Source: Cyanobacteria bacterium UBA6446 (GTDB lineage: Bacteria; Cyanobacteriota; Vampirovibrionia; Gastranaerophilales; Gastranaerophilaceae). From it: DNA of 37,244 nt. The position numbers were made by a program, and so were the translations under genes. The notes beneath the pieces were generated by a model. The model was not told where the DNA came from and searched no databases. It saw only the letters and a list, made by a program, of their open reading frames with translations. Positions within the stretch are counted from its first letter, which is position 1. The number at the start of each line of letters is the position of its first letter. Shown piece by piece: positions 23,456 through 30,365 of this stretch. Location: assembly GCA_002438405.1 (NCBI GenBank), contig DJOE01000014.1, positions 1 to 37,244 of the forward strand. The letters are read 5' to 3'.

Positions 23456-24700
23456 ATGCAAGTTAATAATCAAAATGTAGGACAAATTCCAAAAACATAT
23501 ACAGGAAATTGTAATTGTTGTTCGCAACCACAACAAACAGTTGCGTCACAACCTCAATATCAACAACCTCCGGTAGTTCAACAAATGCAGACTTGTCAAC
23601 CACAAGTTGCAAATGTTCCTGTCCAACCACAATATAATCCGCAATATTGCGCGCCTCAATATGCACAATATCCACAATATCCACAACAAAGTATTCCAAC
23701 CGCATCTGCTTCTGCTGTAAATATTCAAATATACAACCCAAAAGTCGGACCGGAAAATGCTAATGGAATGGCTAGTGGAAATTCATATCAACAACCAATT
23801 GTAAATGGTTGTTATCCCCCAGAATATTACACCGGACAATATGGACCAAATGGTGTTTACTATCCAAACATGCCTCTTCCACAAGCAGGTGTAAGTCAAA
23901 CAGATGTAAATGGTGCTGGTGGAAAACAATCAGGCAATACTAATACTGCAAATGGTACTGGTAATAATGTAAACTCCGGTAACGGTACAGATAGTGCAAA
24001 TTCAGTAAATGGTAATCAAAACGGTAATAATGTAAACGGACAAAATGGAAATTCTTCATCAACAGATGATGCAAGTAAAAATCCCGAAAATGGTGCAAAT
24101 GCCGCGGGAGCCGGAACTGCAGCAACTGGTGCCGATGCAAATAATAAAGCAGATGGAGCCAAAGACGGAAATGATAAAACTTCCGATACAAAAACTACAA
24201 CAACAGAAAAATCTGATGACAAAAAGAAAACCGAAAAGAAAAAAGTTGTCGAATTAACAGATACATATATCAAAAATCTTGAAAACTATTTAGATAGTCA
24301 AGAAAAAGATGTTAGACTAAACGCTGCAAAAGAAGTTTATGCTAGATTAGAAGAAGATGAATCAAGAAAAGATGATAAAGCATTGACTGCTTTAATCAAT
24401 AAAATGCTTCAAGATCCGGCAGAAGAAATCAGATTGTTAGCATTGTCAGCTCTTGAATCAAGAATTGTAACCGGTGATGATTATACTGCAGGTGTTTTAA
24501 AACAAATGCAACAATCAAAAGACGGTTATGGGCAAGATGCAATAGATGCAAGTAAAATTCTTCTTCAAATGTCAGCCAAACAAGTAGAAAAAGAAGTTCC
24601 GGTAAAAGAAAAGAAACCGGAAAAGAAAGAAACTAAAGAAACCACAACTACAACCACAGAAACTAAAAAAGAAGACAAAAAAGAAAGTAGTAAGGCATAA
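23456..24700 (+). CDS. Q/N/P-rich low-complexity protein with HEAT-like C-terminus
   Basis: A 414-residue protein in three parts. Residues 1-130 are Gln/Pro/Tyr-rich, 130-260 are Asn/Gly/Ser-rich turning to Lys/Thr-rich, and about 270-385 form helical pairs like HEAT/armadillo repeats (DVRLNAAKEVYARLEED, EEIRLLALSALESRIV). The tail (KEVPVKEKKPEKKETKE onward) is highly charged. The first part resembles prion-like or adhesive low-complexity sequence. No signal peptide. AGGGG lies about 8 nt upstream of the ATG. It is followed after 2 bp by the 159-residue gene, so the pair is probably co-expressed. Function unknown; a scaffold role is speculation. Confidence 0.7.
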   Translation: MQVNNQNVGQIPKTYTGNCNCCSQPQQTVASQPQYQQPPVVQQMQTCQPQVANVPVQPQYNPQYCAPQYAQYPQYPQQSIPTASASAVNIQIYNPKVGPENANGMASGNSYQQPIVNGCYPPEYYTGQYGPNGVYYPNMPLPQAGVSQTDVNGAGGKQSGNTNTANGTGNNVNSGNGTDSANSVNGNQNGNNVNGQNGNSSSTDDASKNPENGANAAGAGTAATGADANNKADGAKDGNDKTSDTKTTTTEKSDDKKKTEKKKVVELTDTYIKNLENYLDSQEKDVRLNAAKEVYARLEEDESRKDDKALTALINKMLQDPAEEIRLLALSALESRIVTGDDYTAGVLKQMQQSKDGYGQDAIDASKILLQMSAKQVEKEVPVKEKKPEKKETKETTTTTTETKKEDKKESSKA

Positions 24701-24702
24701 TT

Positions 24703-25182
24703 ATGAGTATTATTGGTTCAATAAAAAACGTAATTCCAACAAATCCGGTTAGCATAGCAACAAAAGCTATTGGTTTAGCAGGGCTGGGTTATGTGGGTTA
24801 TGATTCTCACTATATCGGTAAAATGCAAGCGGATCTTTATTCAAGTGAAAAAGATGCAGATGCAGCAGCATTTTACTTGAACAATTCAATGTACTCAACT
24901 GATATGAGTAAAGTTAGTGATAATGTTAAAAATTCATCATATCAAATGGAATTAGACCAAGGTTGGAGAAGATTTTTCAACTCAGGAATTGGATATATTC
25001 AAGGCTTTACATCAATGTTAGTTAGCCATGTAGTTCCTTTAGGTTTAAGTATTGGGGCTTTACTTGGAGGTAAAATTTCCGGTGGAATTTGTGCAGGCGG
25101 TTTAGGCGCTTATGCACTTGGCAAATTTGTCAAAGACTTCTTTGGAATGGGAACTCCAAAAGGTTTAGATAGAGGTGTTTAA
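24703..25182 (+). CDS. Small Gly-rich protein of unknown function, possible membrane segments
   Basis: A 159-residue protein with an N-terminal amphipathic part (IATKAIGLAGLGYVGYD), a polar middle, and a hydrophobic Gly-rich C-terminal region (about 105-145, MLVSHVVPLGLSIGALLGGKISGGICAGGLG) that could span or insert in the membrane. Its start is 2 bp after the HEAT-like gene's stop, implying a functional pair. Its last 4 bp overlap the end of trmD on the opposite strand. Family not recognised. Confidence 0.65.
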   Translation: MSIIGSIKNVIPTNPVSIATKAIGLAGLGYVGYDSHYIGKMQADLYSSEKDADAAAFYLNNSMYSTDMSKVSDNVKNSSYQMELDQGWRRFFNSGIGYIQGFTSMLVSHVVPLGLSIGALLGGKISGGICAGGLGAYALGKFVKDFFGMGTPKGLDRGV

Positions 25183-25874
25183 TCTGAAATTTTTTTAATA
25201 TATTTTTCATACAAATCAGGGCGGCGATGTTTTGTCCGCTCTATTTGTTGTTGAAGCCTAAACGTATTAATTTCTTTATGGTTTCCGTTTAGTAAAACCT
25301 CTGGAACTTTATAACCTCTAAAATCTCTAGGTTTTGTGTATTGTGGATATTCAAGTAATCCGTTTGAAAAACTGTCTTCTTCTGCTGATTCAATTTTCCC
25401 TAATGTTCCGTCTAGTTTTCGACTAACGGCATCAATTAAACATAAGGCAGGAAGCTCTCCTCCTGTTAAAACAAAATCGCCAATAGAAATTTCTTTTGGT
25501 TTAATTATTTCTCTAATTCGTTCATCAAATCCCTCATAATGCCCACAAAGCATTATGATTTGACTTTTTTGAGATAAGTCTAATACTAATTTCTCATTCA
25601 ATGGCTCACCTTGTGGGGAAAGCATTACTGTTATTGAATTTTCAAGCTTTTCAATACTATCATAAGCATCAATATAAGGTTGTGGAGCTAAAACCATTCC
25701 AGCACCACCTCCATAAGGAGTATCGTCAACTTTTTTGTGCTTATCCAGTGTAAAATCACGTGGGTTTATGGTATTTACATCAAAAACACCATTTTCTTTT
25801 GCTCGTTTCATTATACTAACATCGCAATAAGAATTTATAATTTCCGGAAACAATGTTAATACATCAAAAATCAT
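25179..25874 (-). CDS. trmD: tRNA (guanine37-N1)-methyltransferase TrmD
   Basis: A 231-residue SPOUT methyltransferase of normal length. Start MIFDVLTLFPEI; DTPYGGGAGMVL; the trefoil-knot AdoMet site with LCGHYEGFDERI and EISIGDFVLTGGELPAL. TrmD makes m1G37 in tRNAs reading CUN, CCN and CGG codons and prevents +1 frameshifts. Its ATG overlaps the rimM stop by 4 bp (ATGA type), as in the usual rimM-trmD pair. Confidence 0.97.
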   Translation of the reverse strand: MIFDVLTLFPEIINSYCDVSIMKRAKENGVFDVNTINPRDFTLDKHKKVDDTPYGGGAGMVLAPQPYIDAYDSIEKLENSITVMLSPQGEPLNEKLVLDLSQKSQIIMLCGHYEGFDERIREIIKPKEISIGDFVLTGGELPALCLIDAVSRKLDGTLGKIESAEEDSFSNGLLEYPQYTKPRDFRGYKVPEVLLNGNHKEINTFRLQQQIERTKHRRPDLYEKYIKKISD

Positions 25875-26386
25875 TCTAACAATCCCTCAAGATTATTTAT
25901 CATAATTTTTTTATTTTTGATATCTACAACAGGCACAATTGCTTTTACAAATGGCACTAAACAAACTTTTTTAGAATTTGTTTTTATTGAAATTAAATCA
26001 CTTGCACCGTTATTTGAAACACCAATGACAAAACCTAACTTGCCACCATTATTGTTGTCATAAACATTCAAACCTACAAGCTCATCTATCAAAAACTCGT
26101 CTTCGTCCAAAGATTCTCTCACTACTGTTTCTTCAACAAATAAAAGACTTCCTTTATAAGGGATAATATCGTTTATTGAATTAATTCCCTCAAATCGAAC
26201 AATTAAAACATTTTTATTTGGTCGAACAGAAACGATGTTAAGAGGAAGATATTCATTATCTTTTTTGACAAAAACTTTATCTAAAGATAAGAAAAAATCT
26301 TGTTGATTTTTTGAATATCCAACTCGTGCTTCGCCTTGAATTCCGTGAAAATTTAAGATTTTACCAACTGAAATATATTTAGTCAT
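25871..26386 (-). CDS. rimM: 16S rRNA maturation factor RimM
   Basis: A 171-residue protein starting with the family pattern YISVGKILNFHGIQGEARV (N-terminal beta barrel), then the linker DEFLIDELVGLNVYD and PRC-barrel end with VPFVKAIVPVVDIKNKKIMI. RimM binds ribosomal protein S19 and helps mature the 30S head. Starts 3 bp after the stop of the upstream low-complexity zinc-ribbon gene and overlaps trmD by 4 bp. Confidence 0.95.
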   Translation of the reverse strand: MTKYISVGKILNFHGIQGEARVGYSKNQQDFFLSLDKVFVKKDNEYLPLNIVSVRPNKNVLIVRFEGINSINDIIPYKGSLLFVEETVVRESLDEDEFLIDELVGLNVYDNNNGGKLGFVIGVSNNGASDLISIKTNSKKVCLVPFVKAIVPVVDIKNKKIMINNLEGLLE

Positions 26387-26389
26387 TGC

Positions 26390-27538
26390 TTATTCTTCAG
26401 TAGTCTCTTCAGCTTCTTTTTTCGGTTTTCTTCCACGTTTTTTCTTTGGAGCTTCTTCAACTTCTTCACTTGGAGCTGTTTCAGCAGGTGTTTCTTCAAC
26501 CTTTTCGGCTTTTTTAGTTGTTTTTTTAGCTTTTGGTTTTTCTTCTGTTGCTTCAGCTTTTTGTTTTTTGAATTCTTCTGGAGCATCAGGTCTGTCTTGG
26601 TTCCAACGTTCCAATCCCATTTGAGCTCGAACTAAACCAATACCAACGTGAACTCTCCATTCGTCCATTTTCAATTGAGCTGCAATAATTTTGTGACAAC
26701 CAATTGGAGGCAATGGCAACAATGGTTCATATAACATTTTAATTGCATTTAATTGATCTGGTGTAATTGCTAATTTACGTTTAGGGAACGGTAATTTCGG
26801 CAACATCATTTTTTGTCTTACAAGATTTATACCGAAAAATACTTTTCTTGGTTCCAAACCGATTTTTTCACCAATAACTTCATGAGCATCGGGATTTGGA
26901 AGAGGTAACATCAATTTGTACAACAATTCAATTTGTTCGAGTTGTTCTCTACTTACTAACAATTGTTTTGGAGCTTTGTTGCGATTGTTCATCGGACGAC
27001 GATTGTTGTTAAATCTGTTGTTTTGAGGTCTTCTTTGTTGGAAACCACCAGCTCTATTGTTGTTATAAGGTCTGTTATTATTGTAACCACCTTGACGATT
27101 ATCTCTGTTATAATTGTTGTTATAACCACCTTGTCTATTATTGTTGTAAGAACCTTGTCTGTTATCTCGGTTATATCCGCCTTGACGGTTGTTATTATAG
27201 CCACCTTGACGATTATCTCTATTATAGTTGTTATTATAACCATTTTGTGGTCTGTTGTTGTAGCCACCTTGATTGTAATTTCTTTGAGGTCTGTTATACG
27301 GTCTTGGATTATCTTCTCCGCCACTTGAATAACTACTATAAAATTGAGGTTTTTCCTCACTTGAATAACTTGGGGTATGTTCTGACGGTTGAGGTGTTTG
27401 ACTGGAAGTAGTTGAAGCTGCTTCTGTAGAATTAACCATCATTTTCTTATCCGGATATAAACAATCAGGACAAATTACTCTTTTAGGGTTTTTTGTTTCA
27501 AACTCACGACCGCACTTAATGCACTTGTTTACATACAT
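26390..27538 (-). CDS. Zinc-ribbon/Asn-Gly-Tyr-Arg low-complexity protein with duplicated helical domain
   Basis: A 382-residue protein of four parts. Residues 1-30 form a zinc ribbon (CIKCGREF..VICPDC). About 60-190 is a low-complexity region of NRQGGYNNN-type repeats rich in Asn, Gly, Arg and Tyr. About 195-310 holds two copies of a ~55-residue helical unit, each with a (LLYKLMLPLPNPDAHEVI / MLYEPLLPLPPIGCHKII) core and a (R-x-V-x-x-G-I-x-L-V-R) helix. The tail is Lys/Glu-rich with KKKRGRKPKK, like an AT-hook. It sits directly upstream of rimM-trmD, where rpsP and a KH-domain RNA-binding gene often lie, so RNA binding is a fair inference. It has its own promoter (27646-27674). Family name not known to me. 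Confidence 0.75.
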   Translation of the reverse strand: MYVNKCIKCGREFETKNPKRVICPDCLYPDKKMMVNSTEAASTTSSQTPQPSEHTPSYSSEEKPQFYSSYSSGGEDNPRPYNRPQRNYNQGGYNNRPQNGYNNNYNRDNRQGGYNNNRQGGYNRDNRQGSYNNNRQGGYNNNYNRDNRQGGYNNNRPYNNNRAGGFQQRRPQNNRFNNNRRPMNNRNKAPKQLLVSREQLEQIELLYKLMLPLPNPDAHEVIGEKIGLEPRKVFFGINLVRQKMMLPKLPFPKRKLAITPDQLNAIKMLYEPLLPLPPIGCHKIIAAQLKMDEWRVHVGIGLVRAQMGLERWNQDRPDAPEEFKKQKAEATEEKPKAKKTTKKAEKVEETPAETAPSEEVEEAPKKKRGRKPKKEAEETTEE

Positions 27539-27645
27539 AATAAAAGCCTCTTAATTAATAAAAAATAACTCATAATAAAATAAATTTAAGGTAATATCCT
27601 CACAATATAAATCGATTTAAAATAAAAATTCTAACTTATAGATAT

Positions 27646-27674
27646 ATTTTAGCACAGAATTTAAATATTGACAA
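27646..27674 (-). promoter_or_regulatory. Promoter of the zinc-ribbon/rimM/trmD operon
   Basis: On the minus strand TTGTCA (27674-27669), 17 bp, TAAAAT (27651-27646), giving a 5' UTR of about 100 nt before the ATG at 27538. Confidence 0.6.
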
Positions 27675-27688
27675 GTAGCATGGACAAA

Positions 27689-28126
27689 CTATTTTTCAAC
27701 CATAAAAGTCACAGGACCATCATTGATTAGCTCAACGTCCATCATAGCGCCAAATACGCCCGTTTGAACCGGTACTTCATATTCTTTAACTTTGGAAATA
27801 AAATATTCGTATAATTCATTTGCAATTGTTGGTGGAGCCGATTTGTCAAAACTTGGGCGTGTTCCTTTTTTGCAATCTCCACATAAAGTGAATTGTGAAA
27901 CTATCAGCATTTTACCTTTCACATCAAGCAAAGATTTGTTCATTTTTCCGTTATCATCTTCAAAAATTCTCAAATGAACCAGTTTTTCTGCAAGTTTATC
28001 GGCATTTAATTTTTCATCACCTTTTACAACTCCGAGTAAAACTAACAAACCATGCCCAATTTGAGAATGAAGTTTCCCATCGATTGTAACAGAAGCTCTT
28101 TTAACTCTTTGAATTAGTGCTTTCAT
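27689..28126 (-). CDS. dtd: D-aminoacyl-tRNA deacylase
   Basis: A 145-residue protein of normal DTD length. Start MKALIQRVKRASVTIDG; the active-site motif SQFTLCGDCKKGTRPSF (SQFTL around residue 78); the second motif with the cross-subunit Gly-Pro in NDGPVTFMVEK at the end. DTD removes D-amino acids and glycine mischarged on tRNA. The start is 14 bp after thyX, so the two are probably one transcript. Confidence 0.96.
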   Translation of the reverse strand: MKALIQRVKRASVTIDGKLHSQIGHGLLVLLGVVKGDEKLNADKLAEKLVHLRIFEDDNGKMNKSLLDVKGKMLIVSQFTLCGDCKKGTRPSFDKSAPPTIANELYEYFISKVKEYEVPVQTGVFGAMMDVELINDGPVTFMVEK

Positions 28127-28140
28127 TTCAACCTTTCTAA

Positions 28141-28863
28141 TTAAACATTAGCTCTGCTTAGTAATTCTGCTTTTGTAATTTTTCTTCCGCAAGACTTGTC
28201 TTCATCACAGAAACCGAATCTCTCGCATTTAGGAACTAAATATTCTTTTAACCAAGGCTCTTTTTCAATTAAAGCTTCGCACATACCTTTTACAAGACAT
28301 CTTATTTCGTATTGAGCTCTTGTGCATAATCTTAAATTGGCAAGGTGAATAAGTTCACGTAAATTCAAACTTGCAACAAGAGAACTAGCGGCCGCATTTG
28401 GCATTACAAATCTAGCATCTTCCGCAGGAATTCCTGCTTCTACAAATTCTTGATATTGGTCAGAAATTTTGCCCATAAAATTAATAAATTTTTCTCTTAA
28501 TTCTGGATTTCTCTCAATAGTTGGCGGAATTATATAGTCAAATTGACCTTTTTCTTTAACGTAACGTTGTGATTTTTGAGAGAAAGACATGTGTCTGTGT
28601 CTTACAAGTTGATGAGTGCATGCTCTTGATACATTTGAAATAGCAAAAGACACTTGAATATGTTCAATTGTAGAATAATGTCCTGAACCAATTACTCGTT
28701 TAATAAGCTTTAACATTTTATCTTCATCAGTTGCATTTTCATAAATGCTAATAGGTGTATCTGCACTATAACAAGTTCTGCAAGCTGTATAAATTGTTTT
28801 CAACATATTATCCGGTTTAGAAATTAAAGCAACAACCGGTTTATTATTATTTTCCATTTCCAC
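28141..28863 (-). CDS. thyX: FAD-dependent thymidylate synthase ThyX
   Basis: A 240-residue enzyme of normal length with the ThyX motif RHRHMSFSQKSQR (R88-R100, matching RHRxxSxxxxSxR). GHYSTIEHIQVSF precedes it and LRELIHLANLRLCTRAQYEIR supplies the nucleotide- and folate-binding residues. ThyX makes dTMP from dUMP with methylene-THF and reduced FAD. ThyA is not seen in this window. GAGTG precedes the ATG. Likely operon with dtd. Confidence 0.96.
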   Translation of the reverse strand: MEMENNNKPVVALISKPDNMLKTIYTACRTCYSADTPISIYENATDEDKMLKLIKRVIGSGHYSTIEHIQVSFAISNVSRACTHQLVRHRHMSFSQKSQRYVKEKGQFDYIIPPTIERNPELREKFINFMGKISDQYQEFVEAGIPAEDARFVMPNAAASSLVASLNLRELIHLANLRLCTRAQYEIRCLVKGMCEALIEKEPWLKEYLVPKCERFGFCDEDKSCGRKITKAELLSRANV

Positions 28864-28918
28864 TCACTCCTAATCCTTTTTAACTATAATAGCTAAAACA
28901 GAGAGCATGTGCAAAATA

Positions 28919-29137
28919 TTAATCAAATGTGAACAACTTGCTCGGCTCAACTTCAATTGCAGTCATGATTTTATAAAGAGTTTTAAATGTAATATTTCTG
29001 GTCCCGCATTCAATATCACTAATGTAATGTGAATCTACACCGAGCTTTTCGGCAAGCCTTTCTTGCGTATAACCACGCATCAAACGATAATACTTTAATT
29101 TATTCCCAAATTTTACACATAAATCTTTATATTCCAT
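28919..29137 (-). CDS. Small XRE-family HTH regulator (paired with a pilin gene)
   Basis: A 72-residue single-domain lambda-repressor-like protein: FGNKLKYYRLMRGYTQERLAEKLGVDSHYISDIECG, then a short C-terminal helix. Size and layout match the XRE genes at 12804 and 16628. It is divergent from the pilin-like gene at 29244 across a 106-bp gap that contains a perfect 22-bp palindrome over the pilin -10 element, so it is the likely repressor of the pilin. It has an unusual Glu-Cys (IECG) where IERG/IENG is common. Confidence 0.88.
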   Translation of the reverse strand: MEYKDLCVKFGNKLKYYRLMRGYTQERLAEKLGVDSHYISDIECGTRNITFKTLYKIMTAIEVEPSKLFTFD

Positions 29138-29176
29138 TTCTTAATCATATAAGATTACAGTATTCAATAAATAGTA

Positions 29177-29205
29177 TTGTAAAATACAAAATTGTATATT
29201 ATAAT
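29177..29205 (+). promoter_or_regulatory. Promoter of the third XRE-paired pilin
   Basis: TTGTAA (29177-29182), 17 bp, consensus TATAAT (29200-29205), start site near 29212. The -10 element lies inside the palindrome at 29191-29212, a classic repressor layout. Confidence 0.7.
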
Positions 29206-29212
29206 ATACAAT
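29191..29212. promoter_or_regulatory. Perfect 22-bp palindrome, probable XRE operator
   Basis: ATTGTATATTA (29191-29201) is followed by its exact reverse complement (29202-29212). A further ATTGTA/TAC-like half site lies just upstream (about 29174-29187, GTATT..AATAC). It covers the pilin -10 box between divergent XRE and pilin genes. Confidence 0.6.
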
Positions 29213-29243
29213 ATGCAATGTGAAAAATATTTTGGAGGCTATA

Positions 29244-30116
29244 ATGAATAATAACAATCATGTCATTACGCAAGTTGAACCGAATAATGGTTTCCTCGCC
29301 CTTAAAATAAGAGAAATGGTTAGGGTTTCAACTTCAATAAAAAAGAGAGCTGCTTTTACCATTACAGAAGGTGCTACGCACGTATACATGCCACAAACAA
29401 AGGCAAAACTTGCATTTACACTAGCTGAGGTATTAATAACCCTTGCTATTATTGGAGTTGTTGCAGCTATGACAATTCCAATATTAATGACAAACTATAG
29501 AGTTGCTGTTACTAAATCGAAATTAAAAAAGACAATCTCGGTTATGAGTCAGGCAGCTCAAATGACAAAAGAAAAATATGATTTTGATTTTTCTTCATTA
29601 GATCGATCTTATTATGACCCTGTTGGAGGGAGTTGTATTGATGATCCTCAAAAAGTAAAATCTTTTTGTTCTTTATTTAATGCCTCTCTTTCAAATGCAA
29701 CATATCTTGGTTACAGTAAAAGTCTTTACAATATTACTCCTGCAGCAACGCCAAAACTTGTTCCTTATGGTACTAATGGAACAAGTCGGCATCAAGCTTA
29801 TATTTTATCAGATGGTGTAATTGTAGCAATAGAAATGGATATTGTTCCAAAAAATTGTGAATTACTAGTTGGAGAAGTTATAAATAGTGATTGGATAACT
29901 AATCATAAAGCATGTATTGGCTATATTGATGTAAATGGAGAAAAGAAACCGAACAAAGAAGTATCTTGTTCAAATACCACAACGGAATTTAAACCAAATG
30001 AACCGTGTTTTGTGAAAAAAGACCAAACTCATTTGACTGATATATATCCAGTTATTTTTCATGATTCAATGGTTGAACCAGCCACAAATGCAGCCTCGTT
30101 TGTTCTGAAAAATTAA
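29244..30116 (+). CDS. Prepilin-like protein with 57-residue leader
   Basis: A 290-residue pilin-like protein. FTLAEVLITLAIIGVVAA starts at residue 58, preceded by TKAKLA, so cleavage would be Ala-Phe. The leader includes KKRAAFTITEGATHVYMPQTK. Its second half (THVYMPQTKAK) matches THIDMPQTKVK in the pilin at 15666, and AAFTITE looks like a decayed copy of the cleavage motif AFTLAE. Nucleotides 29290-29330 resemble a decayed form of the CCCTCGC..GGTTAGGGT repeat. The globular part has CIGYIDVNGEKKPN, as in sister pilins. GGAGG lies 5 nt before ATG 29244; an in-frame GTG at 29220 is less likely. Divergent from XRE at 28919; followed by the Trp leader region. Confidence 0.82.
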   Translation: MNNNNHVITQVEPNNGFLALKIREMVRVSTSIKKRAAFTITEGATHVYMPQTKAKLAFTLAEVLITLAIIGVVAAMTIPILMTNYRVAVTKSKLKKTISVMSQAAQMTKEKYDFDFSSLDRSYYDPVGGSCIDDPQKVKSFCSLFNASLSNATYLGYSKSLYNITPAATPKLVPYGTNGTSRHQAYILSDGVIVAIEMDIVPKNCELLVGEVINSDWITNHKACIGYIDVNGEKKPNKEVSCSNTTTEFKPNEPCFVKKDQTHLTDIYPVIFHDSMVEPATNAASFVLKN

Positions 30117-30135
30117 TTATAAGGGTTTTATCCTA

Positions 30136-30164
30136 TTGCTTTTTTAATTTTTGCGTGTTAGTAT
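30136..30164 (+). promoter_or_regulatory. Candidate promoter of the tryptophan leader
   Basis: TTGCTT (30136-30141), 17 bp, TAGTAT (30159-30164), placing a start site near 30171 and the leader peptide ATG 26 nt downstream. Confidence 0.45.
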
Positions 30165-30196
30165 TTCTATTGTAGCCGAAAGGAAATGTAATTTTT

Positions 30197-30271
30197 ATGT
30201 CAAACTTAAATTTAAACACTCAATCTTGGTGGCGCCTGTTTAATAAGACAGGTCTTTTAAGTTGGCGATAA
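30197..30271 (+). CDS. Tryptophan leader peptide (24 aa) of a transcription attenuator
   Basis: A 24-codon frame (ATG 30197, TAA 30269-30271) begins MSNLNLNTQSWWRLF and has tandem Trp codons at 30227-30232 and a third Trp codon at 30263. AAAGGA lies 13-18 nt upstream. The tandem Trp codons stand directly before the first arm of a set of alternative hairpins, exactly as in trp operon leader peptides. Stalling for lack of Trp-tRNA would free arm 2 to pair with arm 3. The gene that follows is an unknown membrane protein containing no Trp, not a trp gene. Confidence 0.72.
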   Translation: MSNLNLNTQSWWRLFNKTGLLSWR

Positions 30272-30333
30272 ACTGATAATAGTATAATAAGTTTTTCAAA
30301 ATGACCTGATCTTATTTGTTCAGGTCATTTTTT
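30235..30333 (+). promoter_or_regulatory. Tryptophan-type transcription attenuator
   Basis: Segment 1, CCTGTTT (30235-30241), pairs with segment 2, AGACAGG (30246-30252), with a 4-nt loop and one G-U. Segment 2 in the register CAGGTC (30249-30254) pairs with segment 3, GACCTG (30303-30308). This antiterminator is extended by AAGA/TCTT (30245-30248 with 30310-30313) around a bulged A. Segment 3, AAAATGACCTGA (30298-30309), pairs perfectly with segment 4, TCAGGTCATTTT (30320-30331), and runs into T6 (30328-30333). 2:3 and 3:4 are mutually exclusive. This is the complete architecture of a trp attenuator, 32 bp before the gene at 30366. Confidence 0.78.
30298..30333 (+). terminator. Intrinsic terminator of the tryptophan attenuator
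   Basis: A 12-bp perfect stem (30298-30309 with 30320-30331) with a 10-nt loop ends in TTTTTTG. As it lies between leader peptide and gene, it is expected to be conditional. Confidence 0.85.
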
Positions 30334-30365
30334 GTTGTCAGATTTATAAAAAAGGAAATTACGAA

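Noticed and set aside
23463..24273. Long open frames antisense to the Q/N-rich gene
   Set aside because: They mirror low-complexity CAA/AAT codons of the plus-strand gene, encode biased sequence (runs of Leu/His or Val/Ser) and lack ribosome binding sites.
26989..27360. Regularly spaced repeats resembling a CRISPR-like or tandem array
   Set aside because: They are codon-level repeats of the Asn-Gly-Tyr-Arg low-complexity region of a real gene on the minus strand. Unit lengths vary and there are no unique spacers. The long open frames on the other strand and frame are by-products of the biased codons.
30197..30365. Start of a tryptophan biosynthesis operon
   Set aside because: The leader is trp-like, but the gene at 30366 and those following (DUF3137 and small proteins) do not resemble trpE/G/D/C/F/B/A, so the operon identity is not supported.
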